Below are positions 28,121-36,413 of a stretch of DNA of 50,235 nucleotides, one piece after another (the first letter of the stretch is position 1; each line of letters starts with the position of its first letter). The DNA lies in NCBI RefSeq assembly GCF_006539285.1, contig NZ_BJMS01000024.1:1-50235 (forward strand), given 5' to 3'. This stretch comes from Sporolactobacillus inulinus (GTDB lineage Bacteria; Bacillota; Bacilli; Bacillales; Sporolactobacillaceae). Below the pieces are notes generated by a model. That model saw only the letters and a program-made list of their open reading frames with translations. It had not been told where the DNA came from and did no database searches. Position numbers and translations under genes: made by a program.

Positions 28121-29300
28121 ATCGGTACATTTTTCAACAAAATTGATTAAAAAGACGGTTGCGGTTGATCCGCAAACCGGTGCAGCGAATGTCCCGGTTT
28201 ATCTCTCGTCAACCTTTCATCAAAAGGATTTCGATCATTTTGGAAAATACGATTATACCCGTTCCGGAAACCCGACACGCGATGCACTTGAGGAGGCCAT
28301 TGCCTCACTTGAAGGCGGTACACGCGGTTTTGCATTTGCTTCAGGAATGGCGGCGATTTCCACCGCCTTTCTTCTTCTGTCTGCAGGCGATCATGCCGTA
28401 GTTCCGAAAAATGTCTATGGCGGAACATTTCGCATTCTGACCCAGGTGCTCGGCCGGTTTGGCATCGATCACACGTTTGTCGACACGACAAATCTTGAAG
28501 AGGTCGAGAAGGCGATTCGTCCGAATACGAAGGTAATCTATGTGGAGACGCCGTCCAACCCAACGTTGCGTGTGACCGATATCCAGGCAATTGTTCAACT
28601 TGCGAAAGCACATCGATGTTTGACTTTTGTTGATAACACATTTATGACGCCGGTGTTCCAGCGTCCGCTCGACCTAGGCGCGGATCTGGTGCTGCACAGT
28701 GCGACGAAATTTATCTCTGGACATAGCGATGTGGTTGCCGGGCTTGCTGTCGCCGCTTCTAAGGAAATCGCCGACAAGATTTACTTCCTTCAAAACGCGC
28801 TTGGCGCGGTGCTCGGTGTTCAAGATTCATGGCTGCTGCTCCGTGGACTGAAGACGCTTGATGTCCGCATTCGTAAATCGGCGGAGTCGGCGCAGCGTAT
28901 TGCCGAATTTTTTGCTGCACGGCCTGAGGTGAAGCGCGTCTTTTATCCAGGACTCGCCGATCATCCAGGGGCAGCACTGCATGCTGAGCAAGCATCTTCC
29001 GGCGGTGCGGTGCTTTCCTTTGAACTCAAGAATGAAGCAAGTGCCCGGGCGTTTGTCAATCACGTGAAACTACCTGTGTTCGCGGTCAGTCTCGGTGCAG
29101 TGGAATCTATTTTGTCCTATCCACCGAAAATGTCACACGCAGAATTAAATGAAGAAGAACGTGAGAAAGCAGGCATTGGTAGCGGATTGCTTCGCCTTTC
29201 GGTAGGACTCGAAGACGCGGAGGACTTGATCCGCGATTTCAGCGAGGCATTCGTTTATGTTAAGGATCGTGAACAGGTGACGGTGAGGAGTGAACGGTAA
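28113..29300 (+). CDS. metC: Cystathionine beta-lyase
   Basis: PLP enzyme splitting cystathionine to homocysteine, pyruvate and ammonia. It is a paralogue of MetI: DYTRSGNPTRDALE, YGGTFRIL and HSATKFISGHSDVVAG with the PLP lysine. Length is 395 residues. ATG 28113 follows TAGGAG by 9 bases and overlaps the metI stop; the TTG at 28107 is less likely. MetI/MetC order matches the B. subtilis metIC operon, which supports the division of roles; family members are hard to tell apart from sequence alone. Confidence 0.9.
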   Translation: MSESVHFSTKLIKKTVAVDPQTGAANVPVYLSSTFHQKDFDHFGKYDYTRSGNPTRDALEEAIASLEGGTRGFAFASGMAAISTAFLLLSAGDHAVVPKNVYGGTFRILTQVLGRFGIDHTFVDTTNLEEVEKAIRPNTKVIYVETPSNPTLRVTDIQAIVQLAKAHRCLTFVDNTFMTPVFQRPLDLGADLVLHSATKFISGHSDVVAGLAVAASKEIADKIYFLQNALGAVLGVQDSWLLLRGLKTLDVRIRKSAESAQRIAEFFAARPEVKRVFYPGLADHPGAALHAEQASSGGAVLSFELKNEASARAFVNHVKLPVFAVSLGAVESILSYPPKMSHAELNEEEREKAGIGSGLLRLSVGLEDAEDLIRDFSEAFVYVKDREQVTVRSER

Positions 29301-31162
29301 TGGGGCAATCTATTCTTGACGTATTGAAGGAAAGAATCTTGATCGGGGATGGAGCGATGGGGACGCTGCTCTATTCATATGGGATCGACCGATGTTTTGA
29401 AGAACTTAATGTGTCGCAGAGCGAAGCAGTTCGCCATGTCCATCAGGCCTACATTAACGCGGGCGCAGACGTCATTCAGACCAATTCGTATGGCGCAAAT
29501 CGCATCAAACTGGCAAGATACGGACTTGAACACGAGGTCGCCCGTTTTAACCGCGCATCGGTTCAACTGGCCAAACAAGCGGCGAAGCCGGAAACCTTCG
29601 TACTCGGGACGATCGGCGGTATCCGTGGATTTCAGAAACAATCGGTTGAGCTGGATACCATCCGCGCCAGTTTCCGAGAACAGGCAGATGCGCTGCTCAG
29701 TGAAGGCATTGATGCGCTCTTGCTTGAAACTTACTATGACTTTGACGAGTTGCGGGACGTCCTGCAGATTGCCCGCACCATGACGGATCTCCCGATTATC
29801 ACTCATGTTTCGATGCAGGAACCAGGTGTGCTTCAGAACGGGATGCCGGTAGCAGAGGCATTGGAAGGCTTGGAAGCCCAAGGCGCCGATGTGGTCGGAA
29901 CCAATTGCCGGCTTGGACCGTTCCATATGATTGAGGCACTGCGCGGCATTCCGCTGCCAAAGAAAGCTTTTCTATCGGCTTACCCGAACAGCAGTCTTCC
30001 CGATTATCGCGACGGAAAGCTTCACTATGAGAATGAACCGGAGTATTTTAAAAAGTATGCCGTTGAGTTCCGTAATGAAGGGGTGCGCCTCCTTGGCGGC
30101 TGCTGCGGAACAACACCGGTGCAGATTAAGGCTTTTAAGGAAGGAATTTCTGCTTTGGAACCGCTGGAGACAAAAGTGGTTACCGTGCATCCTGAGGTGG
30201 TTCATGTCAGTGAAGCTGCTGAACCGCCGGAATCCGCACTGTATCAAAAAAGCGTGAATGGCCGCTCGGTCTTTGTTGAATTCGATACTCCGCGGCACCT
30301 GAATACCGATCACTTTTTTAGAGGCGTCCAAGCGCTTGAAGCGGCAGGGGCGGATGCAATTACGATGGCCGACAACTCGCTGGCTTCCCCGCGTATCAGC
30401 AACGCGGCGATCGGCAAACTGATCAAGGATCGTTATCATATGCCGCCGCTCGTGCACCTGACCTGCCGCGACCGCAACTTGATCGGGCTACAGTCGCATC
30501 TGCTTGGCCTGGATGTGCTCGGGCTACATGACCTGCTTGTGATTACCGGGGATCCGACCAAAATCGGCGACTTTCCAGGGGCCACATCCGTCTATGATGT
30601 ATCGTCAATGGAACTGATCAAGCTGATTAAGCAATTCAATCGCGGCATCTCTTACTCAGGGAAGAGCTTAAAGAAACCGACGCATTTCCGCGTCGCCGCT
30701 GCGTTCAATCCGAACGTCCGCAACTTGGATCGCGCCGTTCAGCGCTTGAAGCGCAAGATTGAATGTGGGGCCGATTATTTTATCTCGCAACCGGTCTTTG
30801 ATAAAGAACGAATCATTGCGATTAGTGAAGCAACCCGCGGCGTCTCAGCGCCGATCTACATCGGCATTATGCCGTTGACTTCCGCGCGCAACGCCGAATT
30901 CCTGCATAATGAAGTACCCGGTATTCGTTTGCCGGATGATGTACGTGCCAAAATGGCGGCGACCTCCGGAAAAGAAGAAGCGCGTCAGATGAGTTTCGCC
31001 ATTTGCCGCGAACTGATCGATACGGCAATGGCGCATTTCCGCGGTATTTATTTGATCACACCGATGGGTCACTACTCAATGAGCGTGGACCTGGTCAAGT
31101 ATATTAAGAAAAAAGAGCGTGAGTACGCTGCTTTGGAAAACAGTGAGAATATTCTTTTGTAA
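29300..31162 (+). CDS. yitJ: Fused homocysteine S-methyltransferase / methylenetetrahydrofolate reductase, YitJ-like
   Basis: A 620-residue bifunctional protein. The N-terminal half (about 1-285) is a zinc-dependent homocysteine methyltransferase, with ligands Cys203 (GTNCRLGP), Cys268 and Cys269 (GGCCGTTP). The C-terminal half (about 310-610) is a MetF-type flavin reductase barrel, with DNSLASPR, LHDLLVITGDP and DYFISQPVFD. It overlaps the metC stop by one base. In B. subtilis yitJ has its own S-box elsewhere; here it completes homocysteine to methionine conversion inside the metIC operon. No metE or metH follows. Confidence 0.94.
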   Translation: MGQSILDVLKERILIGDGAMGTLLYSYGIDRCFEELNVSQSEAVRHVHQAYINAGADVIQTNSYGANRIKLARYGLEHEVARFNRASVQLAKQAAKPETFVLGTIGGIRGFQKQSVELDTIRASFREQADALLSEGIDALLLETYYDFDELRDVLQIARTMTDLPIITHVSMQEPGVLQNGMPVAEALEGLEAQGADVVGTNCRLGPFHMIEALRGIPLPKKAFLSAYPNSSLPDYRDGKLHYENEPEYFKKYAVEFRNEGVRLLGGCCGTTPVQIKAFKEGISALEPLETKVVTVHPEVVHVSEAAEPPESALYQKSVNGRSVFVEFDTPRHLNTDHFFRGVQALEAAGADAITMADNSLASPRISNAAIGKLIKDRYHMPPLVHLTCRDRNLIGLQSHLLGLDVLGLHDLLVITGDPTKIGDFPGATSVYDVSSMELIKLIKQFNRGISYSGKSLKKPTHFRVAAAFNPNVRNLDRAVQRLKRKIECGADYFISQPVFDKERIIAISEATRGVSAPIYIGIMPLTSARNAEFLHNEVPGIRLPDDVRAKMAATSGKEEARQMSFAICRELIDTAMAHFRGIYLITPMGHYSMSVDLVKYIKKKEREYAALENSENILL

Positions 31163-31197
31163 GGTACGCATGCGTGATCATATGCAGCAATAGACTC

Positions 31198-31239
31198 AGG
31201 CAGGGCCTCCCATCGTGCGAAGGCGCTGCCTCTTTTTTT
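31198..31239 (+). terminator. Terminator of the methionine operon
   Basis: AGGCAG-g-GCCT pairs with AGGC-g-CTGCCT, followed by seven or more T. Confidence 0.85.
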
Positions 31240-31342
31240 ACAGATAAAGAATGCTTGGAATTTTGCCCCTTCTTCAAACCAATAGACCCGTGTCTCGATC
31301 GAGAATCAAAACCGAATGCAGAACTGCAACCAAAGAGCGAAT

Positions 31343-31370
31343 GTTTGTTCATTCACCGTCATAAACAAAC
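31343..31370. repeat. Inverted repeat upstream of the Dabb gene
   Basis: GTTTGTT (31343-31349) and AACAAAC (31364-31370) flank 14 bases. No T-run follows. It may be an operator for the downstream stress gene, or chance in AT-rich DNA. A TGATATGAT extended -10 lies further down at 31444-31452. Confidence 0.35.
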
Positions 31371-31497
31371 GTTTAATTAATCGATGTAATCCGTTAGTCA
31401 TCTGTGTGAAGATCACCAAAATAACCGCAGACGAATCAAAAGGTGATATGATGGGAACGGATGAAAGCTTAAGAACATGTTGAAAAGAGGGTTATCC

Positions 31498-31797
31498 ATG
31501 ATTGAACATATCGTACTCTTTAAATTTCGCGATGAAACCACAAAAGCACAGATTGAAGAAGGCGCGCGCAAGCTGCGATCACTAAAACAAAAGCTCCCAT
31601 ACATTCTCGATATTCAAGCAGGGCTCAATTACTCGACACGTGGAAAAGGTTATGCGATGGCATTGACCGTACGCTTCAGCTCGAAAGCAGATCATGAACG
31701 CTATACGCCATCAACGGAGCATCAGGCTTGCGTTTCCTATTTAAAAGAAATAGGACTTGTCGATTCTTTAGCCATGGATTTCGAGATTGCTGAATAA
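31498..31797 (+). CDS. Dabb (stress-responsive A/B barrel) domain protein
   Basis: A 99-residue single-domain ferredoxin-like barrel protein. MIEHIVLFKFRDE at the start, the central IQAGLNYSTRGKGYAMALTVRFSS and the end YLKEIGLVDSLAMDFEI fit the Dabb family, known from stress-induced proteins and some polyketide cyclases. ATG 31498 follows AAAGAGG by 7 bases; ATG 31477 has no ribosome site. It stands alone. Molecular role unknown. Confidence 0.85.
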   Translation: MIEHIVLFKFRDETTKAQIEEGARKLRSLKQKLPYILDIQAGLNYSTRGKGYAMALTVRFSSKADHERYTPSTEHQACVSYLKEIGLVDSLAMDFEIAE

Positions 31798-31900
31798 GAT
31801 GAAAAAGAGCTGTTTTTAAATACGTTTATTAAAACAATAGAATTTCAGTACATGCTTTTGGGGAACAGCTGTCCGGCTGCTTCCGGAAAGGAACGAACCG

Positions 31901-32794
31901 ATGAAAAAGATAAGCTTGCTCGTTGCCTGCTTTATGCTGGTGATCGGGCTATTTATTCCGACCAAGGTATTTGCCGACGCTGCACCCGGCGATGTCGTTG
32001 TCACGCTTGGTGCCAATCTGACTGCTGACCAAAAGCAGTCAATTCTCAATGAAATGGGTGTTGACGCCGACTCGGCTCAGATTATTACGGTCAACAACAG
32101 TGAAGAACATCAATACCTTGATAACTATCTGTCCAAGGCGCAAATCGGCACGCGATCAATTAGTTCATCGAAAATTACGCTTGGAAAATCAGGGTCCGGC
32201 TTGACCGCAAGTACCCATAATATCACTTATGTTTCTAAAGATATGTACATTAACGCGCTGGCAACGGCCGGTGTCAAGGATGCGGATGTCTATGTCACGG
32301 CTCCGTTTCCGGTGTCTGGTACGGCTGCATTGACCGGCTTGATTAAAGCCTATGAGACCGAGACCGGAAAGAAAATTCCGGAACAGAAGAAACAGGTGGC
32401 TAATGAAGAGGTTGTGACGACGGCTCAACTTGCAGACAAAGACGGTGTCGGCAAGGAAAAGGCGGCAGATCTGGTGACCGCAATCAAGAACAACCTGGCG
32501 CAGAATAAGCCGCAATCCCGGGAGGACGTCGAACAGGCCGTCCGTGATGCGGCGAAACAGGTGAACGTGACGCTAAGCAGCGCCGACATTCAAAAACTTG
32601 TGGATCTTTTTGATAAAATGCGCAACATGAACATTAATTGGGGAGACGTCGGCAGTCAAATGCAGCAGCTCCAAGATAAGGTAAAACAGCTTGCAAATTC
32701 GGATCAGACCAAAGGATTCTTGGCGCAAGTATTTCAAGCGATCGGCGATTTCTTCTCTGCCATTTTTCACGCTATTGCATCCCTGTTTAACTAA
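31901..32794 (+). CDS. ypuA: Secreted DUF1002 protein, YpuA-like
   Basis: A 297-residue exported protein. A signal peptide covers about residues 1-25 with cleavage after VFADA. The mature DUF1002 region (GDVVVTLGANLT, EEHQYLDNYLSKAQIG, SGTAALTGLIKAYE) follows remembered B. subtilis YpuA closely. A helical C-terminus (about 190-297) ends in a hydrophobic stretch FFSAIFHAIASLF that may touch the membrane. GGAAAGGA precedes the ATG. Function is not established. Confidence 0.88.
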   Translation: MKKISLLVACFMLVIGLFIPTKVFADAAPGDVVVTLGANLTADQKQSILNEMGVDADSAQIITVNNSEEHQYLDNYLSKAQIGTRSISSSKITLGKSGSGLTASTHNITYVSKDMYINALATAGVKDADVYVTAPFPVSGTAALTGLIKAYETETGKKIPEQKKQVANEEVVTTAQLADKDGVGKEKAADLVTAIKNNLAQNKPQSREDVEQAVRDAAKQVNVTLSSADIQKLVDLFDKMRNMNINWGDVGSQMQQLQDKVKQLANSDQTKGFLAQVFQAIGDFFSAIFHAIASLFN

Positions 32795-32841
32795 TGTCCT
32801 GAAAAGTTAAAGCGAAATCCTGAAAAGTGAACTAATGGAAA

Positions 32842-32869
32842 AGCGGTCGTATCCCGATCGCTTTTTTTG
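32842..32869 (+). terminator. Terminator of the ypuA-like gene
   Basis: AGCGGTCG and CGATCGCT pair around a short loop (one G-T pair), followed by seven T. Just upstream, TCCTGAAAAGT occurs twice (32797 and 32818), 21 bases apart. Confidence 0.85.
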
Positions 32870-32952
32870 TGTTAAGAAAAGATCTGATTTTGAAATTGTG
32901 GATACGCAGCATATTTTTTATCAATCAATACGGGGAGATGCTACGGGCGACG

Positions 32953-33552
32953 TCATCGTTTTTTTACTTTAATGATGGTGACGATGATAAATCCAATCAG
33001 CAGAAGGACAGCAATAATAATGACGTGAAGCAAGCCTAGTCCAAGCAGTTGGCGAATCTGATTGCCCATGTAATAGCCGAGCATCAGAAAGAGCGTGGAC
33101 CAAACAATTGCGCCGAGAATTGTCGCGGGAAGATACAAAGCAAAACGAGCGCGGCTGAGCCCTGCCAGATAAGGATTGATTTGCCGCACTCCCGGAATGA
33201 AGTAGCCGGCGATAATGGCAAGAAACGTATGCTGCTGAAAACGCTTCTGCGCAATTTTCCATCGTTTCTCAGTTAAACCAATATATTTGCCAAATCGTTC
33301 AATAAACGGTTCGCCAATATAGAAGCCAATCAGATAAGCACTGACCATTCCCGATGAAGCGCCAAGAACAGCCATCAGGATACAAAGAGAGAGATTGAGG
33401 CTGTACGCTGTGGCTGCAACTTGCGAGAGGGTGACCCCGACAAAAAGCAGGAAAGATTCCTCAGCAGCCGGAACACCGATCAATCCGCAAAACAGAAACA
33501 AAAAGACGAAGAAATAGCCGTACGTATAAAATAACGATTGAAACTGTTCCAT
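32953..33552 (-). CDS. DedA-family membrane protein
   Basis: A 199-residue protein with four to five membrane segments. The amphipathic re-entrant motifs of the DedA/VTT family are seen as GVPAAEESFLLFVG and FIPGVRQINPYLAG. Characterised DedA proteins act in lipid carrier (undecaprenyl phosphate or phosphatidylethanolamine) flipping and proton homeostasis; which applies here cannot be told. ATG 33552 follows AGGTGGT; the ATG at 33633 lacks a ribosome site. It diverges from the DsbA-like gene, with a palindrome between. Confidence 0.88.
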   Translation of the reverse strand: MEQFQSLFYTYGYFFVFLFLFCGLIGVPAAEESFLLFVGVTLSQVAATAYSLNLSLCILMAVLGASSGMVSAYLIGFYIGEPFIERFGKYIGLTEKRWKIAQKRFQQHTFLAIIAGYFIPGVRQINPYLAGLSRARFALYLPATILGAIVWSTLFLMLGYYMGNQIRQLLGLGLLHVIIIAVLLLIGFIIVTIIKVKKR

Positions 33553-33672
33553 GATGAGACCACCTAATCTTCTTAACTTGAAAAAAAGGCTTCCGTCGAT
33601 CCGCCTAATAACAGGATGGTCAAGCCTATACATAATTATAGCCGCTGCTGAGCCAAGGATGATTTTTATTCG

Positions 33673-33693
33673 ACTATTTCGGCTATAAATAGT
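33673..33693. promoter_or_regulatory. Perfect palindrome between dedA-like and dsbA-like genes
   Basis: ACTATTT-N7-AAATAGT is a perfect 7-bp inverted repeat, 21 bp in all. It overlaps TATAAA (33684-33689), a possible -10 for the rightward gene. It is a candidate operator for one or both divergent genes. Confidence 0.5.
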
Positions 33694-33839
33694 AGTGTTT
33701 ACTGGCTGAAAGGAGAGGCAACCTGTTATTATAAACTATCGAAGCAAGAATTGTCCGTCTGTCGGCAGAATGAACGATTTTGAAAAAGACTTGATCATAT
33801 TTTTTAGAAAAATCATTGAGAATCGGAGAGGTGAAAGGA

Positions 33840-34568
33840 TTGTCAGACAAAGAACACGCAAACCAAAGGACGAATGATCAAAAAAGAAAGGGAAGAATTG
33901 TCCTATTCAGTTCAATTATTGTCATCATTTTGATTGCGGCAATTATGGCGATGGTATACCGTTCACAGAAACAGGATGCTCAGCCAAAGGAGAAAAAGCA
34001 GACCACCCGAACACAAACAAGGATCAATTACGCAGGGCAGCCATACATTGGCAGCAGCAATGCACCGGTAAAACTCGTCGTGTTCTCAGATTATCGCTGC
34101 CCTTACTGTAAGCAATTCGAGGAGGATGTCGTACCGAAACTGAAGAAGGAGTACATCGATACCGGCAAGGTTAGCTTGTACTTTATCAATGACACGATCC
34201 TTGGACCAGGATCGGTACTCGCTGCGAACGCCTCTGAAGAAGTGTACCATCAAAACCCGAAAGCCTTCTGGACGTTCCATAAAGCGCTCTTTGCCGCTCA
34301 GAAGAATGAGAAGGAGGAATGGGTGACAAAAGAATTGCTTACCGATATTGCTCAGAAGACCGTTCCGTCCTTTGACTTAAAAGCATTTCAAAGCGCGCTG
34401 AATAATAAAACACGGCAAAACGAGGTGGACAAGGACACGGCGATGGCCGATTCGCTTGGCGTTCCCGGCACTCCGACGATCTTTGTCGGCGATCAGATGA
34501 TTGAAGATGGCTTGGACGATGTAGCTTTGACAGCAGCAATTGATCAAGCGCTGGAAAACAACAAATAA
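33840..34568 (+). CDS. Membrane-anchored DsbA-like thiol-disulfide oxidoreductase, BdbD-like
   Basis: A 242-residue extracytoplasmic thioredoxin-fold protein. One N-terminal anchor helix is about 20-40, then a DsbA domain with active site CPYC (Cys87-Cys90) and cis-proline in GVPGTPTIFV. B. subtilis BdbD has CPSC, so the redox potential may differ. TTG 33840 is preferred because it lies about 9 bases after GGAGAGG. No BdbC partner is adjacent, so the quinone-linked reoxidase must lie elsewhere. A substrate role in competence or secreted proteins is plausible, as comFB lies nearby. Confidence 0.88.
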   Translation: MSDKEHANQRTNDQKRKGRIVLFSSIIVIILIAAIMAMVYRSQKQDAQPKEKKQTTRTQTRINYAGQPYIGSSNAPVKLVVFSDYRCPYCKQFEEDVVPKLKKEYIDTGKVSLYFINDTILGPGSVLAANASEEVYHQNPKAFWTFHKALFAAQKNEKEEWVTKELLTDIAQKTVPSFDLKAFQSALNNKTRQNEVDKDTAMADSLGVPGTPTIFVGDQMIEDGLDDVALTAAIDQALENNK

Positions 34569-34584
34569 ACCTACGTATTTTTCG

Positions 34585-34615
34585 GAGAAGCGTTCTGGAG
34601 CTTCTCTTTTTTTAA
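34585..34615 (+). terminator. Terminator of the DsbA-like gene
   Basis: GAGAAGC and GCTTCTC form a 7-bp stem, followed by seven T. Confidence 0.88.
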
Positions 34616-34673
34616 CGGAAAAGTATATAAAATTTGACATGTATTCAAACCAATAAAACAGTGTCATGGCTCA

Positions 34674-34735
34674 GCATCAAAGCGGAGGTGCTCGGGGCTT
34701 GCGGGATCGTGCCTTGTTGATGCGTCCGATTTTTC
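34674..34735 (+). ncRNA. Possible structured RNA or leader stem
   Basis: GCATCAA (34674-34680) pairs with TTGATGC (34717-34723), with possible inner AAGC/GCTT pairing, and TTTTT follows 8 bases later (34731-34735). TTGACA lies at 34634-34639 but no good -10 follows. It could be a small RNA or a second terminator. Weak evidence. Confidence 0.25.
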
Positions 34736-34747
34736 CCATCCTTGTCC

Positions 34748-34764
34748 TGTTATATAAATGTAAA
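34748..34764 (+). promoter_or_regulatory. WalR (YycF) binding box
   Basis: TGTTAT-ATAAA-TGTAAA matches the known WalR consensus TGTWAH-N5-TGTWAH at every position. It lies about 60 bases before the start of a YocH-like wall protein gene, with a possible -10 TATGTT at 34766-34771. yocH is a known WalRK target in B. subtilis, so activation is the likely effect. Confidence 0.75.
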
Positions 34765-34825
34765 GTATGTTCCGCACCAGCCGCTCATAGTAGTAGGAAA
34801 GAGATCAACGATGGGAGGAACACCA

Positions 34826-35803
34826 ATGTATACCGGGATCACACTTGCAAAAACTGCTGCTGTGGCGGCTACATTTACGTCGAGCTTTATCATTCTGCCT
34901 CAGAACGCGGCTGCACATTTAAACAAAGATGCATTACTTTACGAAGGGATGCACAGTGATGAGATTAAGACGATTCAATCGATACTGAAAGCAACAGGCG
35001 ACTATCCTCTGAAAAAAACGACGGGTTACTTCGGATCAAATACTGAAAAAGCGGTTAAATCCTTTCAAAAGAACAGTAAAATCGCGATTGACGGCATTGT
35101 TGGGTCGGAGACGAAAGGTGCATTGATCCAATACATTAATCAACATATGGATCTGCTTGAGCACGGGTCGAAAGGGAATGAAGTTGCCTATCTTCAAGAA
35201 ATGTTGCGTGAAATCGGGTTTAGTAAACTGCCGGTTGACGGCTACTTCGGCGCACGAACCGAAGCAGCAGTTCGTACATTGCAGCACGAAATGAATATTA
35301 ATCCCGACGGTGTGGTCGGTCCAAAGACCTGGAAAAAGATTGAGTCTCTGCTGGAAAATTCGCGTAAAATCGACACAGCGGTACCCGCAAACTCCGCTGA
35401 CCAGAACAAGAAACAGATCAGTGAGCCAGAAAGCAAGTCAGCTGAACAGTCACGGGTCCAAGCAGCACCGCAAAAAAAAGATACGGTGCGAAAGACAGAG
35501 AATGTTTCCATCGTTCGGGAATTCTACGCCAACAGTACCGCATACACGGCAAACTGCACCGGATGCTCAGGAACAACCGCAACGGGAATCAATTTAAATC
35601 AGAACCCTAACTCAAAGGTGATCGCGGTGGATCCTTCAGTGATTCCACTGGGAACGAAACTGTTTGTGGAAGGTTACGGCTATGCGGTTGCCGGCGATAC
35701 CGGGGGTGCGATTAAAGGGCACCGCATCGATGTTTTCTTTAAAGACAACAACCGTGCACTGCAATGGGGAAGACGAACGGTTAAGGTCAAAGTTCTTGAA
35801 TGA
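34826..35803 (+). CDS. Secreted peptidoglycan-binding protein with 3D domain, YocH-like
   Basis: A 325-residue exported wall protein. A signal peptide covers about residues 1-34 (ending NAAA). Two PG_binding_1 domains follow (about 40-105 and 112-180; YFGSNTEKAVKSFQ, YFGARTEAAVRTLQ). A charged linker leads to a C-terminal 3D domain (about 235-325; AVDPSVIPLGTKLFVEGYG, AGDTGGAIKGHRIDVFF), named for its three aspartates and found in lytic transglycosylase-like resuscitation proteins. ATG 34826 follows GGGAGG; the upstream frame from 34742 lacks a ribosome site. YocH itself carries LysM rather than PG_binding domains. Confidence 0.9.
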   Translation: MYTGITLAKTAAVAATFTSSFIILPQNAAAHLNKDALLYEGMHSDEIKTIQSILKATGDYPLKKTTGYFGSNTEKAVKSFQKNSKIAIDGIVGSETKGALIQYINQHMDLLEHGSKGNEVAYLQEMLREIGFSKLPVDGYFGARTEAAVRTLQHEMNINPDGVVGPKTWKKIESLLENSRKIDTAVPANSADQNKKQISEPESKSAEQSRVQAAPQKKDTVRKTENVSIVREFYANSTAYTANCTGCSGTTATGINLNQNPNSKVIAVDPSVIPLGTKLFVEGYGYAVAGDTGGAIKGHRIDVFFKDNNRALQWGRRTVKVKVLE

Positions 35804-35840
35804 ATGGATGCATCAAGAAGCAGAACTGAATGATCGATGC

Positions 35841-35877
35841 TGCCTGACCTTCAGCGCCCGAGGATCAGGCATTTTTC
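35841..35877 (+). terminator. Terminator of the YocH-like gene
   Basis: TGCCTGA and TCAGGCA form a 7-bp stem around a 17-base loop, followed by TTTTT. Confidence 0.8.
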
Positions 35878-36068
35878 TTGCGACCGAGGATAAACGGCCT
35901 CTGACAGAGATGGGCAGCCGCCACAACAGAGATGGCCAAATCCTGAAGAGAAAAAGACCCTTCTGAGCGTCTTGAGTGGTTGATTATTCTATGCTACGAT
36001 TCAGAAAGAATGGCAAACTTTTTAAGAGCAGTCAACCAGGCGGTTCGATGACGAAAGAAGGTCTTGTG

Positions 36069-36335
36069 ATGCAGCGGGTGCATAATGTCATGGAGGATGC
36101 GGTCGCAGATTTGCTGCAGCAGCAGTGGCGCAATCTGCCTGCCGCATGCCATTGTGATGGATGCAAAGCAGATGTGTATGCACTGACACTGAATAGGCTT
36201 AAGCCGCATTATGTACGAATGCCGGTGGGGAGTATGTACGTGAAGGCGCATCTCATGACGGTTCAATCCCGTGCAACAATTTTGACAGCCCTCACGGAAA
36301 GTGTAAAGATCATTTCCGCTGATCCGCATCACTGA
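36069..36335 (+). CDS. ComFB-family protein
   Basis: An 88-residue soluble protein. CHCDGCKADVYALTLNRLKPHYV matches the ComFB core, with paired cysteines, and the C-terminal LTALTESVKII helix is also typical. ComFB is encoded in the comF competence operon of B. subtilis but is not needed for DNA uptake; related proteins in other bacteria bind cyclic nucleotides. Here it is alone, with no comFA or comFC. ATG 36069 follows AAAGAAGG; ATG 36048 is an alternative. Confidence 0.82.
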   Translation: MQRVHNVMEDAVADLLQQQWRNLPAACHCDGCKADVYALTLNRLKPHYVRMPVGSMYVKAHLMTVQSRATILTALTESVKIISADPHH

Positions 36336-36368
36336 ATCGACGCATAAATGCCCCGCTGAAAAAGAGCA

Positions 36369-36400
36369 AACCCCCGTCGCATCTTTATGCAGCGGGGGTT
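36369..36400. terminator. Bidirectional terminator between comFB-like gene and ferredoxin gene
   Basis: AACCCCCG-tc-GCAT pairs with ATGC-ag-CGGGGGTT. On the minus strand TTTGCTCTTTTTC follows; on the plus strand CATTATTT. The stem is strong and serves two convergent genes. Confidence 0.82.
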
Positions 36401-36413
36401 CATTATTTAAGGA

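Noticed and set aside
31174-31380. 68-codon ORF after yitJ
   Set aside because: It starts before and reads through the methionine operon terminator and shows no family features.
34616-34825. c-di-AMP riboswitch before the YocH-like wall gene
   Set aside because: This class often precedes wall hydrolases, but none of its core sequence blocks is visible; the WalR box explains the regulation better.
35664-35966. 100-codon ORF overlapping the end of the YocH-like gene
   Set aside because: Its first part is a frame shadow of the 3D domain and it crosses the terminator at 35841-35877.
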